Origin: Ariolimax columbianus
Taxonomy: Eukaryota > Mollusca > Gastropoda > Stylommatophora > Arionidae
NCBI GenBank assembly: GCA_036924085.1
Contig: JAVGWX010000002.1
Span: forward strand, 89,230,941 to 89,294,940
Direction: 5' to 3'
Length of the DNA stretch: 64,000 nt
Shown: positions 53,546 through 64,000 of the stretch, piece after piece
Numbering within the stretch: position 1 is the stretch's first letter
Layout of the letters: each line of letters starts with the position of its first letter
Made by a program: the position numbers and the translations under genes
The notes under the pieces: model-generated
What the model was told of the DNA's origin: nothing
What the model saw: the letters and a program-made list of their open reading frames with translations, nothing else
Databases searched by the model: none

Positions 53546-53644
53546 GACGGTCAATAACTGTTTTTTCAGTCACATGCCAAAAAACTAAGAGATGTCAAAA
53601 TATGTACGAAAATGTCGGCATCTAAGTCAAAACTCGTTAACAAC

Positions 53645-53733
53645 GCTTAGTTAGCTAGTTAGTTAGTTATTTAGTTAGTTAGTTAGTAAGTTGGTTGGTT
53701 GGTTGGTTGGTTGGTTGGTTGGTTGGTTGGTTG

Positions 53734-53770
<37 letters not shown>
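53645..53770. repeat. TTAG/TTGG tetranucleotide repeat
   Basis: (TTAG)n, then (TTGG)n from ~53692 to 53737, then (TTAG)n again. Confidence 0.95.
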
Positions 53771-54249
53771 GTTCCCCTCGCAAGCTATTTTGGAGACATC
53801 ATCGGATGTGTTTGCCTTGATGATGTAATATACGCAGTATTTTGATTATAGTGAGGAAGATCTGCGCTGGTCATTAACCTCACTCTTTTGTCCCGAGTTA
53901 TCTTGGACCAGTGGCATGCTTTCTGGTCTTACCTTGAAACTTGATGTATACGATCGTGCACCGGTTCCATGCCTCGCTTTAAGAGGCGAGTGACTAGCCT
54001 CTTGAACTAATCGGAGAGCATCTGTTGCGACCCTATATCCCAAGGGGAACCAGACGGGTAAAGCATAATAGTTATGAATACGTCATCCTCAACAGTATTG
54101 TCTGCTATGGTACTACCGTTACCCTGACTACACCAAAGAGGGCATTCCCCGCCTACAAGTTTGAGAACTCCTACAGTAGAACGAGTGAGCCAAGAAACAG
54201 TACAGAACTGGTTGTGAGCAATGTGCGTGTCCTTGAACTCAAACAACAT
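53771..54249 (-). other. Coding-looking fragment, unassigned
   Basis: The minus strand from 54249 to about 53850 is open except for one or two stops (GGECPLWCSQGNGSTIADNT, then MLYPSGSPWDIGSQQMLSD, KRLVTRLLKRGMEPVHDRIH). Composition is protein-like and it lies next to a LINE relic on the same strand, so it may be part of a transposon. No family recognised. Confidence 0.25.
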
Positions 54250-55060
54250 TGCTGAACACTTCTTTTTCTTCTATCAACTGATGCTTTGCTTTTAGCCCGG
54301 TTAGGCTTACCAAGGTGACTATACGTTTCAGGTTTTTGCCGTTCTCTCACAGCGTTTATGGTATAGTCGCTTCCCCGAACCAGACTATCTCTCTTTGGTC
54401 TGTATAAGTGGGACAGTCCTGCAGGGTATGTTCTGGTGTTTGCTTGAGTGCTGCACAATCGCATGTGGAAGTGTCTCTAAGATTAATTCCGCGGAGGTGG
54501 ACCTTGAGTCGGCAATGTTCCGTTCTGAGTTTTAAGATATTTTTCTGCCTATCTCTGTTAAGTTTGTTTATGCTGTCATTTTATGGCTTGTATTCTTTGT
54601 TCTGGTCTCTCCTTTCCGACATCATGGATCATTTGACGAGTGTCTTTGCTTCTTTATAGCTATGCGGATATTGAGTCTGCGCGTCACCACCTCCAGCTAT
54701 TTGGAGCTCACCTTCCTTTTCGTTTTCAATGATCTCACAGTGATGGAGAATCCACTGTAGAACTAGATCTGTTTATTGGGACAGCAACCGGATGTTATAT
54801 TTTGTTTCGTATGAGAGTCTATCTTGTTTGAGACTTGAAATGGCTTGGAGTACGCTCCTGGAGTCTGTAGGAATGACCGTTTTTCTTGTAGTGTGTTCTG
54901 ACTGATACGAATCTGAGTTGCTTGCGGAATGTACAACTGTTGCTTCAGCTCTGAAATTGCTGCAAGTCTTTCGGCACTATAGTGTATTGTTAGGCCAAGG
55001 AACATTTTCAAATTGGCTTTAGCTGTAAACCTAATAACATCGCTTTCAAGAAATCTCAAT
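54250..55060 (-). mobile_element. I-type LINE, RNase H end and zinc knuckle
   Basis: Minus strand from right to left: an RNase H remnant (AERLAAISELKQQLYIPQAT, STRSVLQAI-type residues), IRIAIKKQRHSSNDP, a decayed LRTGHCRLKxHL segment, and the knuckle in adjacent frames (CDCAALKQTPEHTLQDCP). It aligns segment by segment with 62400-63300 and is more decayed. Confidence 0.7.
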
Positions 55061-55209
55061 TAGATGCACTTCCAATGAACAATATTGTAGTCTGAACATG
55101 GCATAGGACTGTACTACGATGATATTAGTATTGAAGTATGGATTGGCAGCCCGAAAGATCATCCACTGCATCATAGAATACGCGAACTTGGAAAGGGAAG
55201 ACTAATGTG

Positions 55210-55625
55210 GCGTAACACTGTCATCACCACTCTGTCGCCTGATGTTGTCGATAATGAATCTCTTTTTATCATGTCTATCGTTTATCGGTTCCGCTGTCGG
55301 TCGTCACCCATCCTTTCAAGCTGTCCAATATTTTCTCTCTCTACTACCCTCTGTCCCTCTTCTATGGGATTCTGCCCGTTTTCACTAAGTGTTCCAACCC
55401 GCCTCTTCTCATGACATGCCCGGAATAGTTTAACCGCCGTCCTAATTGTTGTCAAAAGCTGTCTTTGTGTCTGTGCATCTTCAAACACCACGCTATTAGC
55501 CTTCCTTGCAGTCCACCGAATTCTGAACTTTCTTCTGTAAAACCACATTTCCGTTGTCTCCAACGATCGCATGTGCTTCTTTACTGATTGTCCAACGTTG
55601 TAGCATCAGTAAAAAAACAACGCAA
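55210..55625 (-). mobile_element. RTE-like LINE tail relic
   Basis: Minus strand: TTEMWFYRRKFRIRWTARKA, NSVVFEDAQTQRQLLTTIR, then FRACHEKRRVGTLSENGQNP and REREN-like residues. This matches the AEMWFYRRMLRIxWTxRxTN, FxGHVMRREELExLxxTGRIxGKR tail of an RTE-like LINE. Confidence 0.65.
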
Positions 55626-55689
55626 TGTGGACTAGATACTATCACTGGCACATGGCCAATAAAACCCACACTGCACACACGAGTCTAGC

Positions 55690-57030
55690 TCACAGAAAAC
55701 GGCACTTCCAAGACCTGATAGAAAACATTTCTGGCATTGATAAAAATAACAAAAACAGAAACAGAAAGAGGAGTCATGACTGTAACATAAATGGACTCGT
55801 GTAGATACAAATAGATCCGCAACAACTGCAGCGGAGAACGAAGGTGGATAAATATTTCTGAGCCTGAAAAACGGTACATAAAGAAACTATTAGCGGCAAC
55901 ATCACAATTTTGAAGTACTTTTAGAGCAGTCACAGGACTTGAAAACTGCAGCAGAAGTTCTAATGACATTTTAAAAGACGGAAAGACGAGTGGTGCTCTT
56001 CAGTGGTTGCGGCACTGGATAGCCCAAATAATACAGACCTTTTTAACTATGGGGGTGGGGGGAGGGGGTTGTGATACAATAGGTTCCATCTCGTTGCAAC
56101 ATTCTTGGCAGGGAAGAGGCTGACCGACTGTAAATAGAAGGTGGAAAGTTATCTCAACCTGATATAGGTATAACTTATGAAGAGGCCAAGAGGTTTATTA
56201 GGTACAGGAATAAGTTTGAAGCAGATCACACAGATCAACAATCAAAGGGAGCATATTATCAGCTCAACCGAGGTGTGCAGCAGTAGCGAAACGTTAGAAT
56301 AGAGACAATAGGATGAGCGATCCCAAAAGATTTGTGAAGAATTAGATAAGACATCCCTTTCCATAAAACAGATGTGAAAAAAATTAGAAACTGAAATTGT
56401 AACGGTAATTTGTTTATAAGCGAAGAGAAATGTTAGCAAACGGTCAGTGACAATTTAGCAAACGTGCGAAACGACAATGCTAATTGCTGTCCAGTTAAAC
56501 ACAGCGTAGGAATCAGGTCAATTGGTAACTATGAGACTGTTATTAGCGCGCTATTTTTTTCACAGCCGAATAGCCACAAATTAGGCCGGCCTTCCCCGAT
56601 TGGATTTCTATTTTTAGAACAGTGAACGATTATATCCCATTATGGTCATGGCTTAGCTTACCCTAAGATTATCATCACACTTCGTTACTGGTGACCAGGT
56701 AGTAATCTTTACACTCAGCACAGTCTACAACACACTGAGATACGATCTGTTCAACAAACTAAAGATAGGAAATACTGATGAATGAATGTATGTAAGACTG
56801 ACAAAATAACTACTTAATATCTGCTACAAAGGAGTCCAACATACGATAAACAGATAAAGCACACATGGCCATCAGCAGTACCATTCCTGGACAACCTCTA
56901 TGCAGATATCAATAATCTTTCGGTGGCACCAGCTTTCTTTAGGTATATTCAAGTTGGCAAATGAAAGCGTACGAAGAAGAAGAAGAAGAAGAAGAAGAAG
57001 AAGAAGAAGAAGAAGAAGAAGAAGAAGAAG
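55690..57030 (+). mobile_element. I-type LINE, decayed, long GAA tail
   Basis: Plus-strand pieces in order: HFQDLIENISGIDK, a decayed RNase H with REEADRL (~56110), ITYEEAKRFI (~56170), AYYQLNRG-type (~56255), then after ~400 bp of unassigned sequence LRYDLFNKLKIGNTDE (~56740) and the 3' end GCGTACGAAGAAGAAG. The order is that of the copies at 23175-26835 and 38632-40665. The GAA tail (56974-57030) is longer than in those. It proves that the family ends in GAA repeats. Confidence 0.8.
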
Positions 57031-57184
57031 AACAACAACATCAACAACATCAACAACAACAACTAATAGCCAGACGCAGACAGATATGATGAATTGGTGA
57101 TGAGAGTAAAAGGCAAAACTAAAAATGAAATAATCTGAAATATGAATGCAGTTTGCGTGCATCGAAGTCTGCGTGCCTTTTATT

Positions 57185-57335
57185 TGACAATTTACAATTT
57201 TATATCATATTTCTAGTTGTGGATGTGATTTACACATTATATTTTACAATTTACAATTGTTTTCGATCATATTTCTAGTTGTGAGCGTGATTTGCATATT
57301 TATATAACATAATAGTTTACAATTTACAACGTGAT
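57185..57335. repeat. ~75-bp tandem duplication
   Basis: TTTACAATTxTATATCATAT, TTCTAGTTGTGxxxGTGATT occurs twice, with a partial third copy. Confidence 0.7.
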
Positions 57336-57429
57336 TCATGCATACATTACGTTCCGTCTTTACATATATGCTTTTTAGTACTATTTACACATTTATCCAT
57401 TATACTGTCTAATACAATATACGAGCTGT

Positions 57430-58065
57430 GAAAGATAAAGTATGAAAACTAACAAATCCAAAACAGAAACTCTGCAGATAAGTAGATCGCCTGAAAACTT
57501 GAACATTATGGTAAACGGGACCAAGATTATAGTGTAGGAATTCAAGTAATTTGACAGTGTTTTCACACTGGATAGAGGTTTAGACAGAGAAATTTTGATC
57601 AGGTGCCAAAAAGCATACGAAACTGCATACCATCTGCCAACATTATTGAAACATTCTAACATGAACATGTATACAAAAAGGATGCTGATCAACAGTATAT
57701 TCATGCCAACTCTCTGTTACAAGTGCCAAACTTGGACTTTCACAAAAACTCTAGAGAGAAAGATCACGACATGTGAGATGAGATGCCTCCGGAAAACAAT
57801 CAGCGTAACTAGGAGAGACAGAATGCGGGGCCACGAAGTGCGACACGTCGTTGAAGCAAGACCATGCACTGAATATTTTGATGATGAGAGAATCAAATGA
57901 AAATTAATCTGACCAACTACCATTGTGCATCTATAATGCACCGCGATCGGGTTTACGTAGCCGTGGCAGACCGAGAACTAAATGGATAGAAACTGTTGTG
58001 GATATTCTAAATTGTCATGGGATGACGACTACTTCAGCGACGCGACAGACCCTTGATAGAAAACT
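57430..58065 (+). mobile_element. LINE reverse transcriptase, thumb and tail relic
   Basis: Plus strand: NKSKTETLQISRSPENLNIM, DRGLDREILIRCQKAYETAY, LINSIFMPTLCYKCQTWTFT, ITTCEMRCLRKTISVTRRDR, then GRPRTKWIE and RQTLDRKLW. These are RTE-like post-polymerase segments. The catalytic core is missing and three stops are present. Confidence 0.75.
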
Positions 58066-58700
58066 GTGGCTATTTTATTCACACTAGTATTCCCTATTTT
58101 ATTTATTACTTTATTCCACCGCTGGTTCACTCTTTTATTCCCTCTTTCATTCACTTTTATTAGGTCTGTTATTCCCTCTTTTATCCACACTCTAATTCCT
58201 ACAATGATTCCCTCTTGTGTTTTCTCTTTTATTCACTCTTTTTTTACTCTTTTATTTTTAAAATTTAATTTTATATTCACTTTTTCATTCTCTGATATAT
58301 TCACTCTTTCATTCCCTGATATATTCACTTTTTTATTCCCTGATATATTCACTCTTTTATTCCCTGATATATGCACTCTTTATTCCCTGATATATTCACT
58401 TTTATTACCTGATATATTCACTCTTTTATTCACTCTTTTATTCCCAATTTTATATTTCTCTGTTATTCCCAATTTTATATTTATTTTTTATTAACTATTC
58501 TATTATTTCTGTTATTCCCTGTTTTATATTTCTTTTGTATTCCCTATTTTACATTTCTCTTTTATTCTCTTTGTTATTCCCTTTGTTATTTATTCCCTGT
58601 TTTATTTTTATTTTGTATTCCCAATTTTTAATTTCTCTCTTATTTCCTATTTTATTTCCTCTTTTATTCAAACATGTACATTCCTCTTTTATTGTCCCCT
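58066..58700. repeat. T-rich degenerate repeat
   Basis: Imperfect units of CTTTTATTCCCTGATATATT, CACT and TTTTATATTTCTxTTATTCC. Strong strand asymmetry (T and C over A and G) yields fortuitous open frames. Confidence 0.85.
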
Positions 58701-59159
58701 TGAGTCCCTCTTTATTTCGTGTATCAAATATATGGTTGTGTTTCTCGGAGAAGACAACACTACTGTTAGGGATGAAGTGTTAGAAAGTTCATTGTACTAT
58801 GGTTCAGTTTGTGTATGAGATAGGTTAGTCACTTGCCTTTCTCGCTGCCTGTCCATTGCTAACAGCATGTCAAACACCAATTTACAACTTGTTCGAATGG
58901 ATCGTTTCGAACCCCGTACCTTTGACGGAAAAGCGAGAGCTATTTTTAGAGCTTTCTTTTAAGCTCAGAATGATACTCACCACTCAACTGGCTTATGGTC
59001 GTGTGTGTGCAGAGCCATGGGTGTGAGAGTCTTCTACTCTATAGGGGCTAGATGGGACAGTTAGTCGCTTCCTACTTTATGGTTTTACGGTGGTAGTGGA
59101 CATATTCTCGTCTCTGTCCCGCAGAGTACTTACGGAAATCACTCGGGCGCAAATAAAGT
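58701..59159. other. No recognisable feature
   Basis: Spacer without frames or repeat families; nothing supported. Confidence 0.35.
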
Positions 59160-59230
59160 TTGGACACGAGGACACAAATAAGCATTTACGTTTCGACCAA
59201 AAAAGTCTTCGTCAGTGACTGAGGACAGCA
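59160..59230 (-). repeat. Penelope-like terminal motif, hammerhead-like
   Basis: On the minus strand, CACTGACGAAGACTTTTTTG, GTCGAAACGTAAA resembles the CACTGAxGAAGAC ... GTCGAAACGT signature found at ends of Penelope-like elements, which overlaps a hammerhead-type core (CUGANGA ... GAAA). No GIY-YIG or reverse transcriptase frame of that class is nearby, so only an end fragment could be present. Confidence 0.35.
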
Positions 59231-59399
59231 CAAATATCAACCAATTGAGAGTAGTAATATCATAACGGATATGTGATGTTCTGTTCTGTTCCTAAGAATC
59301 ATCCCACTGCACTCGAGTGCTCAGTCTCAGTAAATGGCGAAGGGTGTGGATGCTGATGGCTCCTGCATCTCGTTGGTCGTACATATTTCTGCTCCGTCC

Positions 59400-59935
59400 T
59401 ATCTTGCACTATAGTCCGCTCGAACCTCGTTCGATATCAAAGATGTACAATCTGTGAATTGATGTGATTCCTATTGCAGTGTCCTCCTCTGACAGGCGGT
59501 CATTGGTAGACTTCAAAATGTGACCCCTATCCATATCCAGTGTGACCATAATTGATGCCTGTGAAGCCAGGGTGTCAGCTCTTTGGTTGCACTGCACGCA
59601 AGAATGGCCAGGGTATTAGACCCACACCAGACCCTGCAGGTTTGACGTCTCACAGCTATCATCCACTCACCCCTTAGCCAGTCCTTCTTGTACCTTCCGA
59701 AGTAAGGACTGGGAGTCTGACACGATGACTGCCCCTGTTAAAGAGATCACAGACAGCCATCTCGGAGCTATAGTCACTGCTTCCATCTCCATTATCGTAC
59801 TGGAGGCTACTACTCTGTATGACCCACTCTGCTCAGCGACGATCTTCCATCTAACTCTTGCCACGAAACTCCAACCAGACATATTGCTGCATATCACCGA
59901 CTCATCTCAGCGCTGTCATATGTGAATACAATGAC
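59400..59935 (-). mobile_element. I-type LINE RNase H remnant
   Basis: Minus strand: SGWSFVARVRWKIVAEQSGS, then TIMEMEAVTIAPRWLSV (second catalytic Glu region), AVIVSDSQSLLRKVQEGLAK (third, Asp), PGHSCVQCNQRADTLAS-type end (His and Asp region), then DMDRGHILKSTNDRLSEED. The order is complete for an RNase H domain except for the first Asp region. A stop at ~59665 interrupts. It differs from the 23-kb and 38-kb family and represents another I-type lineage. Confidence 0.75.
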
Positions 59936-60499
59936 TGATTCGTTTCTAGATCAATTTGTTTTATATGATCCGTTTGCCCGTACCATGCACAATCTTCATT
60001 AGCAGCATTTATGCAGATGCTATACAAGCGCTAACTACTTCACTTTAAATTTTGATATTGTGAAGAAGGCTTCTTTTCCAAAACCTGCCAAAGCAGCCTC
60101 TGTCATCTTCAAACTCTACTTCAATCGCGTTTTTGCTTCTCTGAGATTTCTTATCATGAAGCAGGCTAGGAACATCACCTTGGAGGCTACTGTGTTTCAC
60201 CACCAGCCCACATCAGTAGAAGGTTCTCCAACAAGTGTATCACGCTTCTTTATAACTGTATTGCATACTCTCGCAGCACTTTTAATTTCTCACAACCCTT
60301 TTGATATAACCTTCATAATTCTTCTTTATATTCCTCGTCTTTTTCTTCTCCTTCCTCTTCGTCTTCTTCGCCCTTATCACCATGGGGTGGAAGAGGCACC
60401 AATCAATCCTCTTCAAGCAGATTTAGACTTGTTGAGTCCAGTTATGCCATCATAATAAAAGATTGCTATGTTTGGCGGAACGCCGTAAATCTGTGCAAT
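59936..60499. other. No supported feature
   Basis: Contains a pyrimidine-rich CTTCTTC tract around 60315-60375 and a minus-strand open stretch at its right end (IAQIYGVPPNIAIFYYDG, stop at 60413). The latter looks protein-like but has no recognisable family. Confidence 0.3.
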
Positions 60500-60960
60500 A
60501 ATGTTTGTTGGTTTGTGTGTGAGTGTAATGTTTGTAGGTATGTGTGTGAGTGTAATGTTTGTAGGTTTGTGTGTGAGTGTAATGTTTGTAGGTTTGTGTG
60601 TGAGTGTAATGTTTGTAGGTTTGTGTGTGAGTGTAATGTTTGTAGGTTTGTGTGTGAGTGTAATGTTTGTAGGTTTGTGTGTGAGTGTAATGTTTGTAGG
60701 TTTGTGTGTGAGTGTAATGTTTGTAGGTTTGTGTGTGAGTGTAATGTTTGTAGGTTTGTGTGTGAGTGTAATGTTTGTAGGTTTGTGTGTGAGTGTAATG
60801 TTTGTAGGTTTGTGTGTGAGTGTAATGTTTGTAGGTTTGTGTATGAGTGTAATGTTCGTAGGTATGTGTGTGAGTGTAATGTTCGTAGGTATGTGTGTGA
60901 GTGTAATGTTCGTAGGTATGTGTGTGAGTGTAATGTTCGTAGGTATGTGTGTGAGTGTAT
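60500..60960. repeat. 27-bp minisatellite, ~17 units
   Basis: Units ATGTTTGTAGGTTTGTGTGT, GAGTGTA. The unit is divisible by three, so several frames stay open on both strands. The rightmost five units share a GTTCGTAGGTATG variant, a sign of local spread. Confidence 0.95.
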
Positions 60961-61262
60961 ATGAGAAACAATTACAAACAAAAGAGAGACAGGGGGAAGG
61001 AGAGGGGAGAGATAGAGAGAGAGAACGATTAATTAAACACATTAATTACACAAATCATAATTAAATGAAGATTTCGACTTTGTTAAATTATTTTTTTAAT
61101 CTAATTTTTATATGTGCACAATTTATTGTCGGTAATTTTTGTTTGTTTGTTTCCTCATCATCATTATCTATCCCCTTGTGTGGTTAGACGTCGTGGGGAG
61201 GTGTAGTTTTCAACTAGAGCAAACTGTATTCCGAAACTGATGTCAGAATGAAACATAACTGT
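60961..61262. other. No recognisable feature
   Basis: Purine-rich GAGA tract at 60985-61030, then AT-rich sequence. Confidence 0.4.
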
Positions 61263-61605
61263 TGTTTGCGAATACCCACAATGAGTAGATTACTCTTTTG
61301 TGCGCCCTTACAAGGACGTTAAGTGACGGGTTGCAGTAGCTTTCCTCACATCCCGAGCGTTCTGGTGAAGGTGGTCCGGGGTACTACAGGCAGTTGTGCT
61401 ATGCTTGGGTTCATCTGCGTGTCACTCACTACTATGGGGATTACGTCGAGCCCTCACCTGGTTAGCCAGGCTGCCGTAAAAACAACCCGTTTCAAGGGAG
61501 GGCTACTAGGAAGCCGACGTGAGGGTCTTGGCCAGTACCTTTTTTTCTGACCCTGACTAACATGTCTGATAAGTATATTTTGCCTGACCAGACGTTAGTC
61601 TTCCT
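61263..61605 (+). repeat. Repeat B copy
   Basis: Full landmark order: GAATACCCACAATGAGTAGA, GCAGTAGCTTTCCTCACATC, GTGCTATGCTTGGGTTCATC, GGGGATTACGTCGAGCC, tail TGACTAACATGTCTGATAAG, GCCTGACCAGACGTTAGTC with a single satellite unit. Confidence 0.88.
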
Positions 61606-61750
61606 CCCCAATGAAACATAATTAAATCAAACAACGGTTCTCCAAAAAATGTGCGCGCCTGTCCGGTTCGGCCATTTCCATTTGTTTGTTTACGTTTTAT
61701 AATTTCTAGTTACATGCAAATGTATTTTTGTAAATGTGTTTCTTTTAATT
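61606..61750. other. Short spacer
   Basis: Nothing recognised between repeat B and the 21-bp array. Confidence 0.35.
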
Positions 61751-62355
61751 GTTGTTGTTGTTGATAGTGTTAATGCTGTTGTTGATAGTGTTAATGCTGT
61801 TGTTGATAGTGTTAATGCTGTTGTTGATAGTGTTAATGCTGTTGTTGATAGTGTTAATGCTGTTGTTGATAGTGTTAATGCTGTTGTTGATAGTGTTAAT
61901 GCTGTTGTTGATAGTGTTAATGCTGTTGTTGATAGTGTTAATGCTGTTGTTGATAGTGTTAATGCTGTTGTTGATAGTGTTAATGCTGTTGTTGATAGTG
62001 TTAATGCTGTTGTTGATAGTGTTAATGCTGTTGTTGATAGTGTTAATGCTGTTGTTGATAGTGTTAATGCTGTTGTTGATAGTGTTAATGCTGTTGTTGA
62101 TAGTGTTAATGCTGTTGTTGATAGTGTTAATGCTGTTGTTGATAGTGTTAATGCTGTTGTTGATAGTGTTAATGCTGTTGTTGATAGTGTTAATGCTGTT
62201 GTTGATAGTGTTAATGCTGTTGTTGATAGTGTTAATGCTGTTGTTGATAGTGTTAATGCTGTTGTTGATAGTGTTAATGCTGTTGTTGATAGTGTTAATG
62301 CTGTTGTTGATAGTGTTAATGCTGTTGTTGATAGTGTTAATGCTGTTGTTGATGT
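61751..62355. repeat. 21-bp minisatellite, ~28 perfect units
   Basis: GTTGTTGATAGTGTTAATGCT repeated about 28 times with essentially no variation, so it expanded recently. The unit is divisible by three: at least three frames over 200 codons stay open. Not coding on any other evidence. Confidence 0.97.
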
Positions 62356-62399
62356 TGCTATTGTTGTACTTTATGATGATGTCGGTGGATTTTGGGATT

Positions 62400-63300
62400 T
62401 CTAGTGACTTCAAGATTCTAACAAGCACTGTCAACAATGGCCAACATTCTGTATGGATCAGTGAAATAAGAACACCTGTAACTATATTCTTCTTTATCGA
62501 TCAATTGATGCTATGCTTCTAGTTCGGTGAGGTTCACGAAGGAGACTGCATTTCAGGTCTTCGCCGGTCCCCGACAGCTTTTCGAGCATGGTCGCTCCTC
62601 CAGGCCAGACTGCCTCTCTTGTGTCTACATAGGTAGGGCATTCTTGCAGAATATGTTCTGGTGTTTACTTGGGTGCTCCACAATCGCACAAGACAGTGTC
62701 TCTGAGACCCATTCTGTGGAGGTGGGCCTTGAGTCTACAATGTCCTGTTCTGAGTCTGAAGATCTTTGTGTGCCCATCTCTGCCAAGTTTGTATTGCTGT
62801 AATTTTCTAGCTTGTATTCTTTGTGTGCTGTTCTCTCTATTCTGTCCCTGTGGATCGTTTGATGAGTGTCTTTGCTTCTTTATTGCTCTGTGAATTGGCA
62901 ATCTGCTTGCCGTCACTTCTGGCTTTTGCGAGCTCATCTGCTTTCTCGTTTCCTGGACTCCTACAGTAGGCCAGAGTCCATTGTAGGACTAAATCTGTTT
63001 TTTTTAGACATCAATCTTATGTTGAATTTTATTTCATGTGAGAGTCTATCTTGTTTATGGTTTGAGATGGCTTGGAGTACACTCCTGGTGTCTGTTAGAA
63101 TGACAGTTTTTCTTGTGTTTATGTTTTGGCTGATAAGAATCTCAGATGTTGCATGAACATCTCTTGCTTCAGCTCTGAAATTGGTATACGTCTCTGTTGC
63201 TGGTATGGAGTGATTTTCTATGTCGCCATTGGAGTGTTCGATGTAGATTCTTCTGCCTCACCTTTTCTCGCTCACGGAGGTCGATCCATCTTTGTACATT
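62400..63300 (-). mobile_element. I-type LINE, RNase H end and zinc knuckle
   Basis: Minus strand: ATETYTNFRAEARDVHATSE (second catalytic Glu region), then NTRKTVILTDTRSVLQAISN (Asp region), SSQKPEVTASRLPIHRAIKK, HTKIFRLRTGHCRLKAHLHR and the knuckle CDCGAPKQTPEHILQECPTY, REAVWPGG. The 3' end near 62450 has KCSLLREPHRTRSIASID. Better preserved than the relative at 54250-55060; same lineage as 46200-46350. Confidence 0.8.
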
Positions 63301-63773
63301 TGTGTCCAAGAGTTGCTAGTGTACGCGATTCAGCAGTGAATATGCTGACAGCAGCAAGCGATTCATATAGGCGACTAAGAAAGTCTGGGTATGTGGCTGG
63401 CTACCCACATCATGTAATTAGGTTAATCCACAATAATAGAAGCCCTCAGCACCTCAGGGTAGAAGGTATATAGATAGTCAGTTTAAGGCCCGTCACACCG
63501 ACCGTGCATGGACATGATGAGTGGCTCAGTACCCGGCTGCACGCAGTGAGAATGATATTTTTTTCTATTTACCTGACCAGGTGGCTAGGCCAAAGGACTG
63601 GAACGTGATAGAGAGGATCGTTTCCCTTCATCGATGTCAATAACATACTTTAAGAGCAGATTGGCGGAAACGTTCTCGCTATGTCCAAACAAAGCCAAAC
63701 GGCGACGGTTTAGTACGGCGAAGGTAATTTCGAGGCCTGTCCGTCGGGTGACTTTGTCCTTTCAGACCCGACC
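63301..63773. other. No supported feature
   Basis: A plus-strand frame ends here (AVNMLTAASDSYRRLRKSGY, VAGYPHHVIRLIHNNRSPQH, stop at 63473), but its start lies in antisense LINE sequence. It could be an exon or chance. The rest is unassigned. Confidence 0.3.
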
Positions 63774-64000
63774 AGGGATCAAAATGCTGAGCAGCGCATG
63801 AGCATCAGTGGTCAGCGACCCATAGCTGACTGCTAGCGTCAGGGCCAGCGAACCAGAGCTGCCAAGACCCTTCTACACCTCCACGCAGGGATCCTGGATA
63901 ACAGGCTGCTGCAAAGCAGACTGGCTAAGGAGAAGGGATCGAAAAGGGAATGCTAACTCGGTACTCAAAAAATGCTTGCTGAAGTCGGATGTGTTGGACC
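63774..64000 (+). repeat. SINE-A copy cut by window end
   Basis: Sense copy: GGGATCAAAATGCTGAGCAG, GGATCCTGGATAACAGGCTG, core TTGCTGAAGTCGGATGTGTT. The 3' part lies outside the window. Confidence 0.88.

Noticed and set aside
58066..58494. Hydrophobic Phe/Ile/Leu-rich frame resembling a membrane protein
   Set aside because: T-rich repetitive DNA always reads as Phe/Leu/Ile; no other support.
60501..61064. Long MFVGLCVSV and cysteine-rich repeat frames on both strands
   Set aside because: By-product of a 27-bp minisatellite; five overlapping frames are equally open.
61736..62522. 220-257 residue frames over VVDSVNA, LLLIVLM or TINNSIN repeats
   Set aside because: By-product of a perfect 21-bp minisatellite; no flanking gene structure.

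Overview
This window looks like part of a metazoan nuclear genome, most likely a mollusc or another lophotrochozoan. That placement is an inference. It rests on the mix of non-LTR retrotransposons (I-type with RNase H, RTE-type with a C-terminal zinc finger, CR1-type), tRNA-headed SINEs, abundant minisatellites and an animal-type 18S rRNA-like segment. Spliceosomal introns rule out a prokaryote. Most of the 64 kb is layered repeat debris. I support one multi-exon host gene with good evidence and one possible signal-peptide exon with weaker evidence.

Layout. 1-19.7 kb: fragments of RTE, CR1 and I-type LINEs, several copies of a (GAA)n-tailed SINE (called SINE-A here) and of a relative (SINE-A'), a tRNA-derived SINE, a deleted mariner, an 83-bp higher-order minisatellite (5.4-6.3 kb) and an AT-rich tandem array (8.8-10.3 kb). 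19.8-26.9 kb: a 7-kb composite insertion. A SINE-A copy is split by one insertion flanked by an 11-12 bp target-site duplication. The insertion reads, in order, GC-rich ETS-like sequence, the 5' two thirds of an 18S rRNA, an 18S/28S junction repeated three times, the 28S 3' end, a leader, and an EN-RT-RNase H LINE ending in GAA repeats. 27-32 kb: more LINE and SINE debris. 32.0-35.6 kb: a nearly intact RTE LINE inserted in another SINE-A copy, with a 13-bp target-site duplication. 37-38.1 kb: a GGTCAGATGG-type minisatellite. 38.2-49.8 kb: the host gene on the plus strand. Its exons at 38193-38507, 41818-45157 and 49632-49787 join in matching phase; its introns are filled by an antisense I-type LINE, SINEs and minisatellites. 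49.9-52 kb: a tRNA-SINE and two unrelated 37-bp satellites. 53-64 kb: LINE debris, 27-bp and 21-bp minisatellites, and a SINE-A copy cut by the window end.

How things relate. The I-type LINE and SINE-A both end in GAA repeats and could share a retrotransposition machinery. A short core segment (around TGAAGTCGGATG) recurs in SINE-A, SINE-A', the tRNA-headed SINE and, diverged, in the leader of the rDNA-LINE composite. A satellite motif (GATCAGTATGTTTxxCCTGAC) links a dispersed repeat (repeat B) with tandem arrays at several loci, apparently by local amplification. The most unusual object is the rDNA-LINE composite: either an LINE lineage that carries a deleted rDNA unit as its 5' region, or a single read-through or template-switch event. 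Very long open frames over the 18-, 21- and 27-bp minisatellites are by-products of unit lengths divisible by three and are not called as genes.
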